From contig NZ_JAGJEH010000009.1 of NCBI RefSeq assembly GCF_018100925.1, forward strand, positions 1 through 64,000: a stretch of DNA of 64,000 nucleotides, read 5' to 3'. The DNA comes from Pseudoalteromonas luteoviolacea (GTDB taxonomy: Bacteria > Pseudomonadota > Gammaproteobacteria > Enterobacterales > Alteromonadaceae). Of the stretch, positions 13,874-22,258 are shown piece after piece (the first letter of the stretch is position 1; each line of letters opens with the position of its first letter). The position numbers were made by a program, and so were the translations under genes. The notes under the pieces were generated by a model. That model had not been told where the DNA came from. It did not search any database and saw nothing but the letters and a program-made list of their open reading frames with translations.

Positions 13874-15500
13874 TATTCTCTTCCTTTATTTCCTCTAGTT
13901 TTGTAAGCCAGTTAGACACTTGCGCTATTTGAGGTTTCGCGCCCACTTGCTCGTACAATGCCAAGGATTGTTTCAAATGTGCTTTTGCTTGATTGAGTTC
14001 ATCCTGTTGTTCAGATAATACGCCCATATTGGCATACTGATTTGCCATGCCTTGTTTACTGCCTAGAGACTTATTGAGTTCGAGGCTCCTTTGGTAATAC
14101 TCAAGCGCCTTATCCAATTCGCCTTTTATTTGGTAAACACTTCCCATATAACCATACTGGTTTGCCATGCCTTCTTTGCTTCCTAGAGATTCATTAATCT
14201 CTAGGCTCTTTTGGAAATACTCAAGCGCCTTATCCAGCTCACCTTTTATTTGGTAAACGTTCCCTATATTGCCATAATCACTGGCTATACCTTCTTTGCG
14301 ACCAAGAGATTCATTGATTTCAAGGCTATTTTGGTAATACTCAAGCGCCTTATCCAGCTCGCCTTGTATTTGGTGTACATTCCCTATACTTCCATACTGG
14401 ATCGCCATACCTTCTTTGCGACCAAGAGATTCATTAATTTCAAGGCTCTTTTGGTAATATTCAAGCGCTTTATCCAGCTCGCCTTGTATGTGGTAAACAT
14501 TCCCCATATTGCCATACTGATTGGCCATACCTTCTTTGCGACCTAGAGATTCATTGATTTTTAAGCTCTTTTGGTAATATTCAAGCGCCTTATCTAGCTT
14601 GCCTTGTGTTTGATAAACGTTCCCCATATTGCCATACTGATTGGCCATACCTTCTTTGCGACCTAGAGACTCTTCAATTTCAAGGCTTTTTTGACAATAC
14701 TCAAGTGTCTTATCTAGCTCGCCTTGTGTGTTGTAAACAATCCCCATATTGCCATACTGATTGGCCATACCTTCTTTGCAACCTAGAGATTCATTAATTT
14801 CAAGGCTTTTTTGGTAATATTCAAGCGCCTTATCTAGCTCGCCTTGTATTTGGTAAACATTCCCCATATTTCCATACGATACAGATTTACCGTCATCATT
14901 ACCGACCTTTTCAGCCAAGCTTAAAACATGTTGATAAGCTTGCAATGCGCTGCTTAACTCACCAATGCGCTTATATATATGCCCAGCCCTAGTCCAAGCA
15001 TTTATATGCTCAGGGTTTAATTGCGTCGCCCTGACAAAATCCTTAAGTGTTTGTGTAGACTCGTGAAGATAAGACAACGAACCGCGCTGATAATAATATT
15101 CTGCCTGTTTGAGAATGATGTCTTCGTTTTCATCAATCAGCTGTGATAGTAGCGCGCGTGCTTTATCGACGTCGCCACTATCTATGATTGCTTGTAATGC
15201 GGCATCTACATCTTCGGCGGGCAATTCGTTATTTTGTTTGCTTTCACTCAAATTCAAGATGATATGTCGGTAAGTTTGAAGCTGCTGCTTGTATTCAGAA
15301 ATTTCAATTTGCTTTTTATCTAATTCAGCTTTTAAAGCCTCGAATGCTTTCACTGCTATCGGATCATTGATGACAATATCACCCGAATTATCCCCTGCAA
15401 TTTGGATCACAGTTGAGTTATCAGTGCGTGCTGTTTGGAATACGCCGCTTAATTTTTTGAATAGAGATGCTATCAACGTTATATCCTTGTATTGCTTCAC
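13866..15500 (-). CDS. TPR-repeat protein with N-terminal QIAGDN motif
   Basis: This 544-residue protein starts at GTG (15498-15500). Residues ~28-46 hold STVIQIAGDNSGDIVIN, 48-78 a coiled coil (VKAFEALKAELDKKQIEISEYKQQLQ), and 130-205 two or three ordinary TPRs. Residues 209-528 are eight near-identical 40-residue repeats of the type YGNMGNVYQIQGELDKALEYY, like kinesin-light-chain TPRs. Such arrays bind proteins, so this is probably a scaffold or sensor. There is no catalytic domain. It is co-transcribed with the small membrane protein downstream. A second copy of its 5' end lies at the window start. Confidence 0.85.
   Translation of the reverse strand: MKQYKDITLIASLFKKLSGVFQTARTDNSTVIQIAGDNSGDIVINDPIAVKAFEALKAELDKKQIEISEYKQQLQTYRHIILNLSESKQNNELPAEDVDAALQAIIDSGDVDKARALLSQLIDENEDIILKQAEYYYQRGSLSYLHESTQTLKDFVRATQLNPEHINAWTRAGHIYKRIGELSSALQAYQHVLSLAEKVGNDDGKSVSYGNMGNVYQIQGELDKALEYYQKSLEINESLGCKEGMANQYGNMGIVYNTQGELDKTLEYCQKSLEIEESLGRKEGMANQYGNMGNVYQTQGKLDKALEYYQKSLKINESLGRKEGMANQYGNMGNVYHIQGELDKALEYYQKSLEINESLGRKEGMAIQYGSIGNVHQIQGELDKALEYYQNSLEINESLGRKEGIASDYGNIGNVYQIKGELDKALEYFQKSLEINESLGSKEGMANQYGYMGSVYQIKGELDKALEYYQRSLELNKSLGSKQGMANQYANMGVLSEQQDELNQAKAHLKQSLALYEQVGAKPQIAQVSNWLTKLEEIKEENND
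13917..14876. repeat. Eight tandem 120 bp repeats inside the TPR gene
   Basis: The segment encoding residues 209-528 has an exact 120-base period. The first seven units are very alike at DNA level and the last (C-terminal) unit is more diverged. Conserved units include CTCAAGCGCCTTATC. The similarity suggests recent expansion or gene conversion, so repeat number may vary between strains. Confidence 0.9.
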
Positions 15501-15647
15501 AATACAACTCTACTTAACTGGATACTAAAAGCAATGTAAACATTAAAGATTTAATGCAGAAATGAAATGGTAAATGGGAGAAGACTTTAACTCACTTTGG
15601 GATGTCTAAAAACAAATGTATTTCTATCCAAACTCAAAACGCGCGTT
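15363..15647. repeat. Right copy of the island-flanking direct repeat
   Basis: This matches 1-262: TPR codons 1-46 and the upstream region to AACGCGCGTTAC. The sequence beyond it (15650 on) belongs to the flanking chromosome and has no counterpart next to the left copy, where terminase begins. Confidence 0.85.
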
Positions 15648-15804
15648 ACCATAAAAATTACTCTGCGGCATTTGAATCTGAGTATCTACTTCCTGATGAA
15701 TGCCAATGATAATTAATTTAACATAACTTTAATTTAGTGAGTTGCGCACAGCTTTACTGGCTCACTATGTACAGCAAATAGCAAGGCATTAAACAACCGA
15801 CGAA

Positions 15805-16728
15805 TCAATCAGGTTTGTTGAATGGTGACAAAAATCGCGAATAGAAACAGTTTTTGCCCAAATACTTTGCTTCCTCCAAGCATTTATTCGCACACTCTAA
15901 GAGAGTATACTCACTGATGGTTTTGTAGCACGACAAAGTTACAATACCGACGCTTATGGTAATTTTTCTATAACTTGAGTTGGTATTGCGTATATCAAGC
16001 CGCTCTACTTTATTTAATATTTCATCACCACACAACTCCGCCTCTTCTATTCCACTTTCAGTAAGAAGAGCGACAAGTTGGGCTCCTGAATATCTATATA
16101 TATCCCCTGCCATTCCAATCATCGATAACTGCGTACAGCGCGCAACTTTTCTAATAACTTGATCTCCTTCACGGTATCCATATGTATAGTTAAATGCCAT
16201 AAAGTCATCAATATCAATGAGCAAAAGAGAAAATGGATCATCGAAAGTTTCAGACTGTTTAATCAGTTTTCCTAATTCAATTTTCAGTACATCTTTGTTG
16301 TTAAGAGATGTGAGTGTATCAATATAGTCACTTTGTGTAGGTAATGCTCGCGTGTTACTTGAAGATAAATACCTCCCAACCATTTTATTCAAAGATTTGA
16401 AGCATAAAGGGTTTGGCGCAAACCCGACCAATGGGAGTTTTAATAATTTTCGTCGGCTTGATATTTCAGAGCTAGTAATGATGATGGGAATTCGACTGAG
16501 TTTTTGCGTCCCCTTAATGTAGGACAATGTATTGTAATCGTTATCTGCAAGTATACTGTTGTCTACAAGGATAATATCTGGGGTAAAAACGAAGGTGTGT
16601 TCAACTATTGCACTGATACTGTCTACCCGCATCGCATTCATTGAGTCAAGTGCTGAGCAAATAAGATCATATGTTTCAAGGCATTTTACCGCTACCAAAG
16701 CATGATACCTTTGCTTGATATGGTTCAT
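15805..16728 (-). CDS. Response-regulator-like protein with degenerate GGDEF domain
   Basis: This product of 307 residues has an N-terminal receiver-like domain (about 10-115) with the acceptor Asp in PDIILVDNS, then a GGDEF domain (about 135-300). The signature GG(D/E)EF is replaced by RYSGAQLVALL, and no RxxD inhibitory site precedes it. It is therefore unlikely to make c-di-GMP and more likely acts as a binding or signalling partner. The substrate-side motif LLIDIDDFMAFNYTYGYREGD is partly kept. It is monocistronic, next to the island edge. Confidence 0.75.
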   Translation of the reverse strand: MNHIKQRYHALVAVKCLETYDLICSALDSMNAMRVDSISAIVEHTFVFTPDIILVDNSILADNDYNTLSYIKGTQKLSRIPIIITSSEISSRRKLLKLPLVGFAPNPLCFKSLNKMVGRYLSSSNTRALPTQSDYIDTLTSLNNKDVLKIELGKLIKQSETFDDPFSLLLIDIDDFMAFNYTYGYREGDQVIRKVARCTQLSMIGMAGDIYRYSGAQLVALLTESGIEEAELCGDEILNKVERLDIRNTNSSYRKITISVGIVTLSCYKTISEYTLLECANKCLEEAKYLGKNCFYSRFLSPFNKPD

Positions 16729-17192
16729 TCAGAATCCCTTACCAATAATAATGACCTAAATTTACTTCTTTAATTCGATACGATGTCGCTGGAAATTAGT
16801 GAAGGTAGGCAAATTTACCATGTTCATTTAACCCCTTAATTTTAAAACGGATGAATTTCAATTATGAGTAAATATTACAGATAGAAAAGCTAAACTCTTT
16901 AACCTTTGAATTTACCAACAAAGCATTGCACACGCCTAGTTAGCCAAATAGATTAACTGTTAAAATTTCACTATTCTCAATAACAAAATTATTATAAATG
17001 CAGCACCACTCCAATATGCGGCTCGCTGCATTCAGTGTGCTTTGTAAAGCCTTGTTTATAAAATTAGTCTATTTTTATTAAATTTCTAGTCCATCTTTCT
17101 TCAAGTGAGGCTTATTCAATACAAGGTTTACTGGTTGATGCAAACTATTTGGCGAAGATGGGCGTTATTTAACCAGTGGATGAAACATCGAT
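16729..17192. other. Intergenic region, nothing recognised
   Basis: This AT-rich spacer lies between the degenerate GGDEF gene and the DUF1737 gene. I see no convincing frame, RNA or strong hairpin. It should contain the promoter of the GGDEF gene. Confidence 0.5.
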
Positions 17193-17393
17193 TCAGTATG
17201 ACCTTAAATTGATCCCATCATGAAATTCTTCATCAGGTACATCTTTGACTAAAGCCTGACCTGCTATCGGGGTTTTTCCGTTGAATGTTATGGTCGGACT
17301 ACCGTGCAACTGCCAACCGTCATTCAGTGACTTTGATACGCGCATACAAAATACTTCGTCATCAGGGCCTGTAACGAATCTATATAGTTTCAT
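17193..17393 (-). CDS. DUF1737 protein
   Basis: The short protein of 66 residues, MKLYRFVTGPDDEVFCMRVS then LNDGWQLHGSPTITFNG, is a typical DUF1737 domain (structure-only family, function unknown). I start at the ATG at 17393, which has AGGAAAG upstream; a longer frame adds an unlike hydrophobic stretch. It is divergent from the FAD oxidase at 17742. Confidence 0.75.
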   Translation of the reverse strand: MKLYRFVTGPDDEVFCMRVSKSLNDGWQLHGSPTITFNGKTPIAGQALVKDVPDEEFHDGINLRSY

Positions 17394-17741
17394 ATGTAAC
17401 TTTCCTATTCCTATGATTTTTTTGCTCACTCTACAGGAGTGACAGTTGAAGCGCTCTTTATGTATATTGTATGCAAAAAAGTTAAAAATCAACCCATATA
17501 GTAATAGTATGTGCAAAAAGTCGCTTATCGCTCTCAAGTTTTGTACAAATTCGATGCCAATAACGCAGGTTTGCTAAGATACATATATTTCTTGCTTTAT
17601 TTTTATCTGGAAACGGAACGGACAATAGAAGGTAACCAAGCTTGTAATCTCAGTGTAATAGACTCCAACGCTCCTCCGCCTATTCTAGAGTTTTGTATGG
17701 TTTATAAACAACTTAAATCATTAGCTCACGAAGGAGACGTT

Positions 17742-19439
17742 ATGAACAAAAATGGTCAAATGGCTCAACCAACTCTTAGTGACCGACAAGGTTTTAACCG
17801 TCGTTGGTTTGCAAATAACGCAGATTTGAAGGTTTATAGACCGGCAAATCGTGCGGATGTCGTACTTGCTTTTCAAGATATTATTGACGCTAAGGAAATT
17901 AAGCCACATGAAGTTCAAATCACTTGCGGCCGTCACTGTTATGAAAGTTTCGTATATAACGGTGAAACCAAAGCTATTATAGATGTAGGGAGCCTAAACG
18001 GTTTCGACTACTCTAAAAAGTCCGATACTATTGAAATGGAAATTGGCCTCAGCAATTGGGAAATGTATCGCATACTAAACAATATTTATAAGCGTACCCT
18101 ACCCGCTGGAAGCTGCTATTCCGTTGGTCTAGGGGGCCACGTTACAGATGGTGGTTACGGTTTATTGTCTCGAGTGTATGGTCTTGCAATGGATTACTTG
18201 ATTGGCGTTTACATTGTTGTACAAAACTCGCGCGGTGTTGCCGAAGAAATATATTGTGACCAAGATCAGCATTGTGACCTATTTTGGGGCGTTAAAGGCG
18301 GTGGCGGAGGACAATTTGGTATTATCACAAAATTGATATTTAAAGATGCACCGCCTTCACCAGAGAGAATGTACACAATAAATTTTTCATGGGATTGGCA
18401 GGACGAAAACGGCGACTATTTATCGCAAGAACAGTTCACACAAATAATTCGCTTATTTGAAGAGTCTTTTTGTGACCAAGACCCGAAAACTTGGCATGTT
18501 TGGGCCAATATGCTTCTCAATCACAAAGATGCAAAAAATATATCAATCACAGCTTTTGTTTATTACATTCCACAGTTTCATGGTGATTGGGCAGCATTTG
18601 AATTAAAAGAGCGCAATGAGTTTAGCGCAATCCTCAAAAAAGCGAATCAGATAAAGTTATTATCAAAAGGCGACTTTACACTATTTGGCCATCCCCATAT
18701 TCCAAGTTCGAGAGGGTTAAATAGTTATGCGAACAACTTAAAAGACAACTTTAACTATACTTTAAGAGATTACACCTATCTCAATGGTACGCAGCAAGTT
18801 AGTCCTTCTGGCCCCAATAGCTTTGGCAAATATAAATCAGCCTATCTAACCAAATGTTGGACCAAAGACATGATCAACAGTGCCTACGCATTTTTAAGAA
18901 AACCTATCTCCTATCAAGATGGCGAACATGTTACACGAGCAGATATGGCTCGCTCTTTAATACAGGTAGACAGTTATGGCGGAAAAATAAACACGGTAGC
19001 GTCAAAAGATTCCGCTATTGCTCAGCGCTCTTCTATTATGAAGCTGCAATATCAAACCTACTGGGATAACAAAATGCCACCTGGTTTGGATAATACAGCG
19101 CAAGCTGATGCCCACATCAATTGGCTAAACACTATGTATAAAACGATATATGCCGTTTCTGGTGGTGTGCCAGATCCGAGGCTCACAGATGGTGTGGACG
19201 GTTGTTATTACAATTATCCTGATGTGGATTTGGGGTCAATTAAAAAAGGTCCAGAGAGTTTAGAGCATGCGTTAATGTTGTACTTTGGAGATAACTTATC
19301 GCGCTTAAAACAGGTCAAAGCAAGATACAACCCCAAGGGGGGGTTTGGCAATGTGCAAAGTGTCCAAACTTATTGCCAAGAGATAACAACCGAAAATGCT
19401 AAAAGCAAATCTCAAAGTCAAGCTAAAAACAACAAGTAA
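17742..19439 (+). CDS. Berberine-bridge-enzyme-like FAD oxidase (bicovalent flavin)
   Basis: This product of 565 residues starts at the ATG after AAGGAG (17731-17736); the longer upstream frame is not needed. It has an FAD_binding_4 (PP-loop) domain with both covalent flavin anchors visible: His in TCGRHCYESF (8-alpha-histidyl) and Cys in PAGSCYSVGLGGHVTDGGYG (6-S-cysteinyl). A BBE C-terminal motif is present (YYNYPDVDLG), and GNVQSVQTY near the end. Such enzymes oxidise sugars or alkaloid/polyketide alcohols using O2. No signal peptide, substrate unknown. It ends in a strong hairpin. Confidence 0.85.
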   Translation: MNKNGQMAQPTLSDRQGFNRRWFANNADLKVYRPANRADVVLAFQDIIDAKEIKPHEVQITCGRHCYESFVYNGETKAIIDVGSLNGFDYSKKSDTIEMEIGLSNWEMYRILNNIYKRTLPAGSCYSVGLGGHVTDGGYGLLSRVYGLAMDYLIGVYIVVQNSRGVAEEIYCDQDQHCDLFWGVKGGGGGQFGIITKLIFKDAPPSPERMYTINFSWDWQDENGDYLSQEQFTQIIRLFEESFCDQDPKTWHVWANMLLNHKDAKNISITAFVYYIPQFHGDWAAFELKERNEFSAILKKANQIKLLSKGDFTLFGHPHIPSSRGLNSYANNLKDNFNYTLRDYTYLNGTQQVSPSGPNSFGKYKSAYLTKCWTKDMINSAYAFLRKPISYQDGEHVTRADMARSLIQVDSYGGKINTVASKDSAIAQRSSIMKLQYQTYWDNKMPPGLDNTAQADAHINWLNTMYKTIYAVSGGVPDPRLTDGVDGCYYNYPDVDLGSIKKGPESLEHALMLYFGDNLSRLKQVKARYNPKGGFGNVQSVQTYCQEITTENAKSKSQSQAKNNK

Positions 19440-19440
19440 A

Positions 19441-19477
19441 CAAAGGGTTAATGACAGTTAGGGGCATTAACCCTTTG
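19441..19477 (+). terminator. Hairpin after FAD oxidase
   Basis: CAAAGGGTTAATG pairs perfectly with CATTAACCCTTTG around an 11-base loop, starting one base after the stop. No clear U-run follows, so it may be an inefficient or processing hairpin. Confidence 0.6.
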
Positions 19478-19654
19478 AATGTTTGGTTATCTGCTTCAGG
19501 TGTTATGAGTGGTCAAGTGTAATTGCTCTGATTTATACTAGGTCCTTTATTTGCAGAGTTGTTTACTATAGGATCCCCACTCTCTCGTGTGGGCCTAATA
19601 AAACGGCTTGCTCATCATTGCGAATAAGCTCAAAGCTATTAAGAGGATTACCCA

Positions 19655-19870
19655 GTGTCACCTGAATCGATGACAGATTTAACCATAACTTTAGTTTTAC
19701 TTTTGGTTTCAGTAGGCATGGCATTTCAAGGCAAAGTTTTGAAGGCAAACATGGCCGATAAAGACGCAGAAATCGCGAAGAAAATTGAAAAAAAAGCAAA
19801 CCTGCTTATCATGTGTGGGTCATTAGTTGCAATCATTCAAGTTATTAAACTTGGTTCTTTTTTGCTATAG
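19655..19870 (+). CDS. Small two-span membrane protein
   Basis: This product of 71 residues has a GTG start at 19655, supported by AGAGGA eight bases upstream. Two hydrophobic segments (LTITLVLLLVSVGMAF and ANLLIMCGSLVAIIQVI) flank a charged cytosolic loop (DKDAEIAKKIEKK). Not recognised. Confidence 0.55.
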   Translation: MSPESMTDLTITLVLLLVSVGMAFQGKVLKANMADKDAEIAKKIEKKANLLIMCGSLVAIIQVIKLGSFLL

Positions 19871-20143
19871 ATATACCGCTGAAAAACAAGGTTGCCGGAA
19901 AAAGTAAAGTCCGGCGCCTATTACCACCCATCCATTATCGCTATTTATATTTATAATGATTGCGCAACCGGTCAATCTACGTTCACCCCCCTCTCCTAAT
20001 AACCTGTGAAATTATTTGTGCGGATTATGGTGTATTGATGTTAACTGGAAAATGCTTAGGTCACTTTAAATGCATGGTATGGCAAAACAGGTGATTTGCA
20101 CTACGATTAGTTAACCTATAAATAAAAATTAATTGGAATGAAA

Positions 20144-20500
20144 ATGGCCTATGTAGATGGATTTGTCTTGGCAGTACCTAATCAAAATAAAAGTGAATAC
20201 CTGCGCATGGCGCAGCTTTCTGCTGAGATATTCAAAGAGTATGGTGCGCTTAGTGTAGTTGAATGTTGGGGAGATGATGTACCAGATGGCGAGCAGACAT
20301 CATTCGGGCTAGCAGTTAAGTGCGAAGCCGAAGAAACGGTGTGTTTCTCTTGGGTCTTTTGGCCGTCAAAAGAAATCAGAGATGAGGGTATGGCAAAGTG
20401 TCACAATGACGACCGAATGAAAGCCATGTGTGAAGGTGCAATGCCATTTGATGGTAAAAGGCTGATTTATGGTGGGTTTGAGGTAATTTTGAATGCTTGA
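20144..20500 (+). CDS. DUF1428 (YbaA-like) protein
   Basis: It begins MAYVDGFVLAVPNQNKSEYLRMA, the DUF1428 signature, and contains SFGLAVKCEAEETVCFSWVFWPSKE and PFDGKRLIYGGFEVIL, also typical. The family folds as a ferredoxin-like dimer, function unknown (E. coli YbaA). I chose the second ATG because TTGGA lies seven bases before it; the first ATG is six bases upstream. Confidence 0.85.
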   Translation: MAYVDGFVLAVPNQNKSEYLRMAQLSAEIFKEYGALSVVECWGDDVPDGEQTSFGLAVKCEAEETVCFSWVFWPSKEIRDEGMAKCHNDDRMKAMCEGAMPFDGKRLIYGGFEVILNA

Positions 20501-20520
20501 GCCGTTTGTCGGATTTAAGA

Positions 20521-20549
20521 CCCGAACTCGGTTCTAAACTAAGTTCGGG
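20521..20549. terminator. Bidirectional hairpin between convergent genes
   Basis: CCCGAACT pairs with AGTTCGGG, followed by AAAAG. It lies between the DUF1428 gene and the convergent minus-strand gene at 20565. Confidence 0.55.
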
Positions 20550-20564
20550 AAAAGCACCAATATC

Positions 20565-20960
20565 CTAGGAAACTTCCACTTCTTTAAACTCGCCGCAATT
20601 ACTAATAATCTCGTGAAAAAATGTAAAACATGGATCTGTCAGGCACATTTTATTTTGGCCAAAAAGCTTTTGTTTTAAACTTCGATGTTTATCAATTTGG
20701 AACACCCACTCTAGCTCTTGAACGGAGTCTTCTTCAGGTGAATAAAACACACTTGCACCAATCAAATAGCGATTGTCTTCAAACGTTAGTGTACTATACC
20801 ACCCCCAGTCTTCAGCGGCTGGCTCGGAGATATCTAACTGTCCTTTTAATTTACTTTTTAACCAAATTAATAAGGACTCTCCATAATTTGGGTTAATAGG
20901 GTTTACCTGCTCTTTTGCAACATCAAACTTGTCGGTTTTAAAGTGTATTGCCAGATTCAT
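20565..20960 (-). CDS. Unknown protein
   Basis: This soluble product of 131 residues (MNLAIHFKTDKFDVAKEQVN; EDWGWYSTLTFEDNRYLIGASVFY) has no signal peptide. The EDWGWY segment followed by short strands resembles small uncharacterised alpha/beta proteins of gammaproteobacteria, but I cannot name a family. It overlaps the upstream membrane protein gene by 23 bases, so the two are likely co-transcribed. Confidence 0.55.
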   Translation of the reverse strand: MNLAIHFKTDKFDVAKEQVNPINPNYGESLLIWLKSKLKGQLDISEPAAEDWGWYSTLTFEDNRYLIGASVFYSPEEDSVQELEWVFQIDKHRSLKQKLFGQNKMCLTDPCFTFFHEIISNCGEFKEVEVS

Positions 20961-21186
20961 TAAGTAACCTTACTAAAAGTTGGACAAAAAATAGCATCAT
21001 GCTAGGAATTAATATTGCCAATGGCCCTGCAAGCTTTGTGCTAGATAATTTTTGTATGCGAGCTTTTTCTGAGCGAGTAATAAAATTATAGATATGCTCA
21101 GAACTAAACAATACAAACAGAGCACCTATAGCTAATGCGAATAAACTTGCACTGCTAAATATAACCCAACCAAATAATATCAGCAT
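20938..21186 (-). CDS. Small two-span membrane protein
   Basis: This product of 82 residues has a hydrophobic N-terminus (MLILFGWVIFSSASLFALAIGALFVLF), a charged middle (TRSEKARIQKL) and a second hydrophobic segment (LAGPLAILIPSMMLFFVQLLV). It overlaps the downstream gene by 23 bases. Function unknown. Confidence 0.5.
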   Translation of the reverse strand: MLILFGWVIFSSASLFALAIGALFVLFSSEHIYNFITRSEKARIQKLSSTKLAGPLAILIPSMMLFFVQLLVRLLNESGNTL

Positions 21187-21459
21187 TACTAAGGCGATAA
21201 GTGTATTTGCATATTTGCTAAATAGACGATTGATGATGAACCTCCGAGGTTTGTAAAAATAAGCGTAGCGGTAAATAGCAATTCCGCGCCAAACTTAACC
21301 GTAGATACACTTTTTTGACTAGCGCTATTCTTATTACCTAATAATATTCAAAGCCCTATCGCACGTAAAAGCTCTTTGCCTTCTTTGTTTTTCTGAACTG
21401 GAACAATACATAAAGGCTGTAGACGAGACAGCTATTAATACTACAAATGCTCGTCAGAC

Positions 21460-22008
21460 TCAGTTTTTAAGTTGTGCATCAGGAATATCAATCAAAAAGT
21501 CTGTGATACCTATGTCTATCCCAAGTTGGCTAAATAATGTCGAAAGTTGACCTCTATGGTGGGTTTGGTGATTGAATAAATGAGCTACTAGTTCACTAAA
21601 CTCTCTCTCACTTGTTTGGCCTCTTGTATCACTATAAACCAATGTTTTGTGGAAATCAGATTCTTCAACTTCATCATTGATCCAACACAGAATTGCGTTA
21701 TCGATGCGGCTTCGAACCGGTGAATACAGCGCAAAGTCTTTATATAGAGTATCATCAAGTTTTGTTGGAATTGGCAAATCACTCAAATCTAAAAGTGAAT
21801 GATAGCGTTTATCGTGCTGAGCAAATCGTAACAGCCAAATTATATCAGCAATTATGATATGATTAAGAGTGGCCAATATAGAGCCAAAGTATGCCCCCCT
21901 GTCTGATGTTAATTGTTCATGGCTTATCATACTTGCTGCTTCAATGAGCTGTTTATTCATGCGAAGATTATATTGCGCCATTAATTTAAAGTGTGATAGA
22001 TAATTCAT
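21460..22008 (-). CDS. DinB/YfiT-family metal-binding protein
   Basis: This product of 182 residues is a four-helix bundle of the DinB superfamily: MAQYNLRMNKQL start, metal-ligand His in TLNHIIIADIIW (about 49), and the paired His of HLFNHQTHHRGQ (about 147-151). Members are often thiol- or DNA-damage-linked transferases, though roles differ widely. The His triad is intact, so metal binding is likely. It is monocistronic. Confidence 0.85.
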   Translation of the reverse strand: MNYLSHFKLMAQYNLRMNKQLIEAASMISHEQLTSDRGAYFGSILATLNHIIIADIIWLLRFAQHDKRYHSLLDLSDLPIPTKLDDTLYKDFALYSPVRSRIDNAILCWINDEVEESDFHKTLVYSDTRGQTSEREFSELVAHLFNHQTHHRGQLSTLFSQLGIDIGITDFLIDIPDAQLKN

Positions 22009-22195
22009 TTTTTACCCCTATTTTGTTTACGACATTACATCTGCTACTAGATTGCTACTTTTATAAATTATCGCTAGTACAAAATATATCAAACAATTTT
22101 TATCGTCTAATGAATGTTAGGTAGATGAATTTTGGGGAGCATATCGCGAATAAAGCTGATGTATTAACTTCAATAGGCGGTTCAGTTTCAATATA

Positions 22196-22225
22196 AATTG
22201 CTGAGTGCCTCTCACTCAGCAATTT
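22196..22225 (-). terminator. Terminator of the lipase gene
   Basis: AAATTGCTGAGTG pairs with CACTCAGCAATTT around a short loop, 34 bases past the stop of the minus-strand lipase gene. Confidence 0.65.
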
Positions 22226-22258
22226 AAATGTCCTGCAATGACTTAGGGGAGCTTCTTT

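Noticed and set aside
13917..14876. Regular 120 bp repeats that could look like a CRISPR or satellite array
   Set aside because: They keep one open frame and encode 40-residue TPR units; no short repeat/variable spacer pattern.
1..15647. Intact inducible Mu-like prophage
   Set aside because: No transposase A/B, portal, capsid or tail set is present; terminase, protease and most mor copies are damaged.
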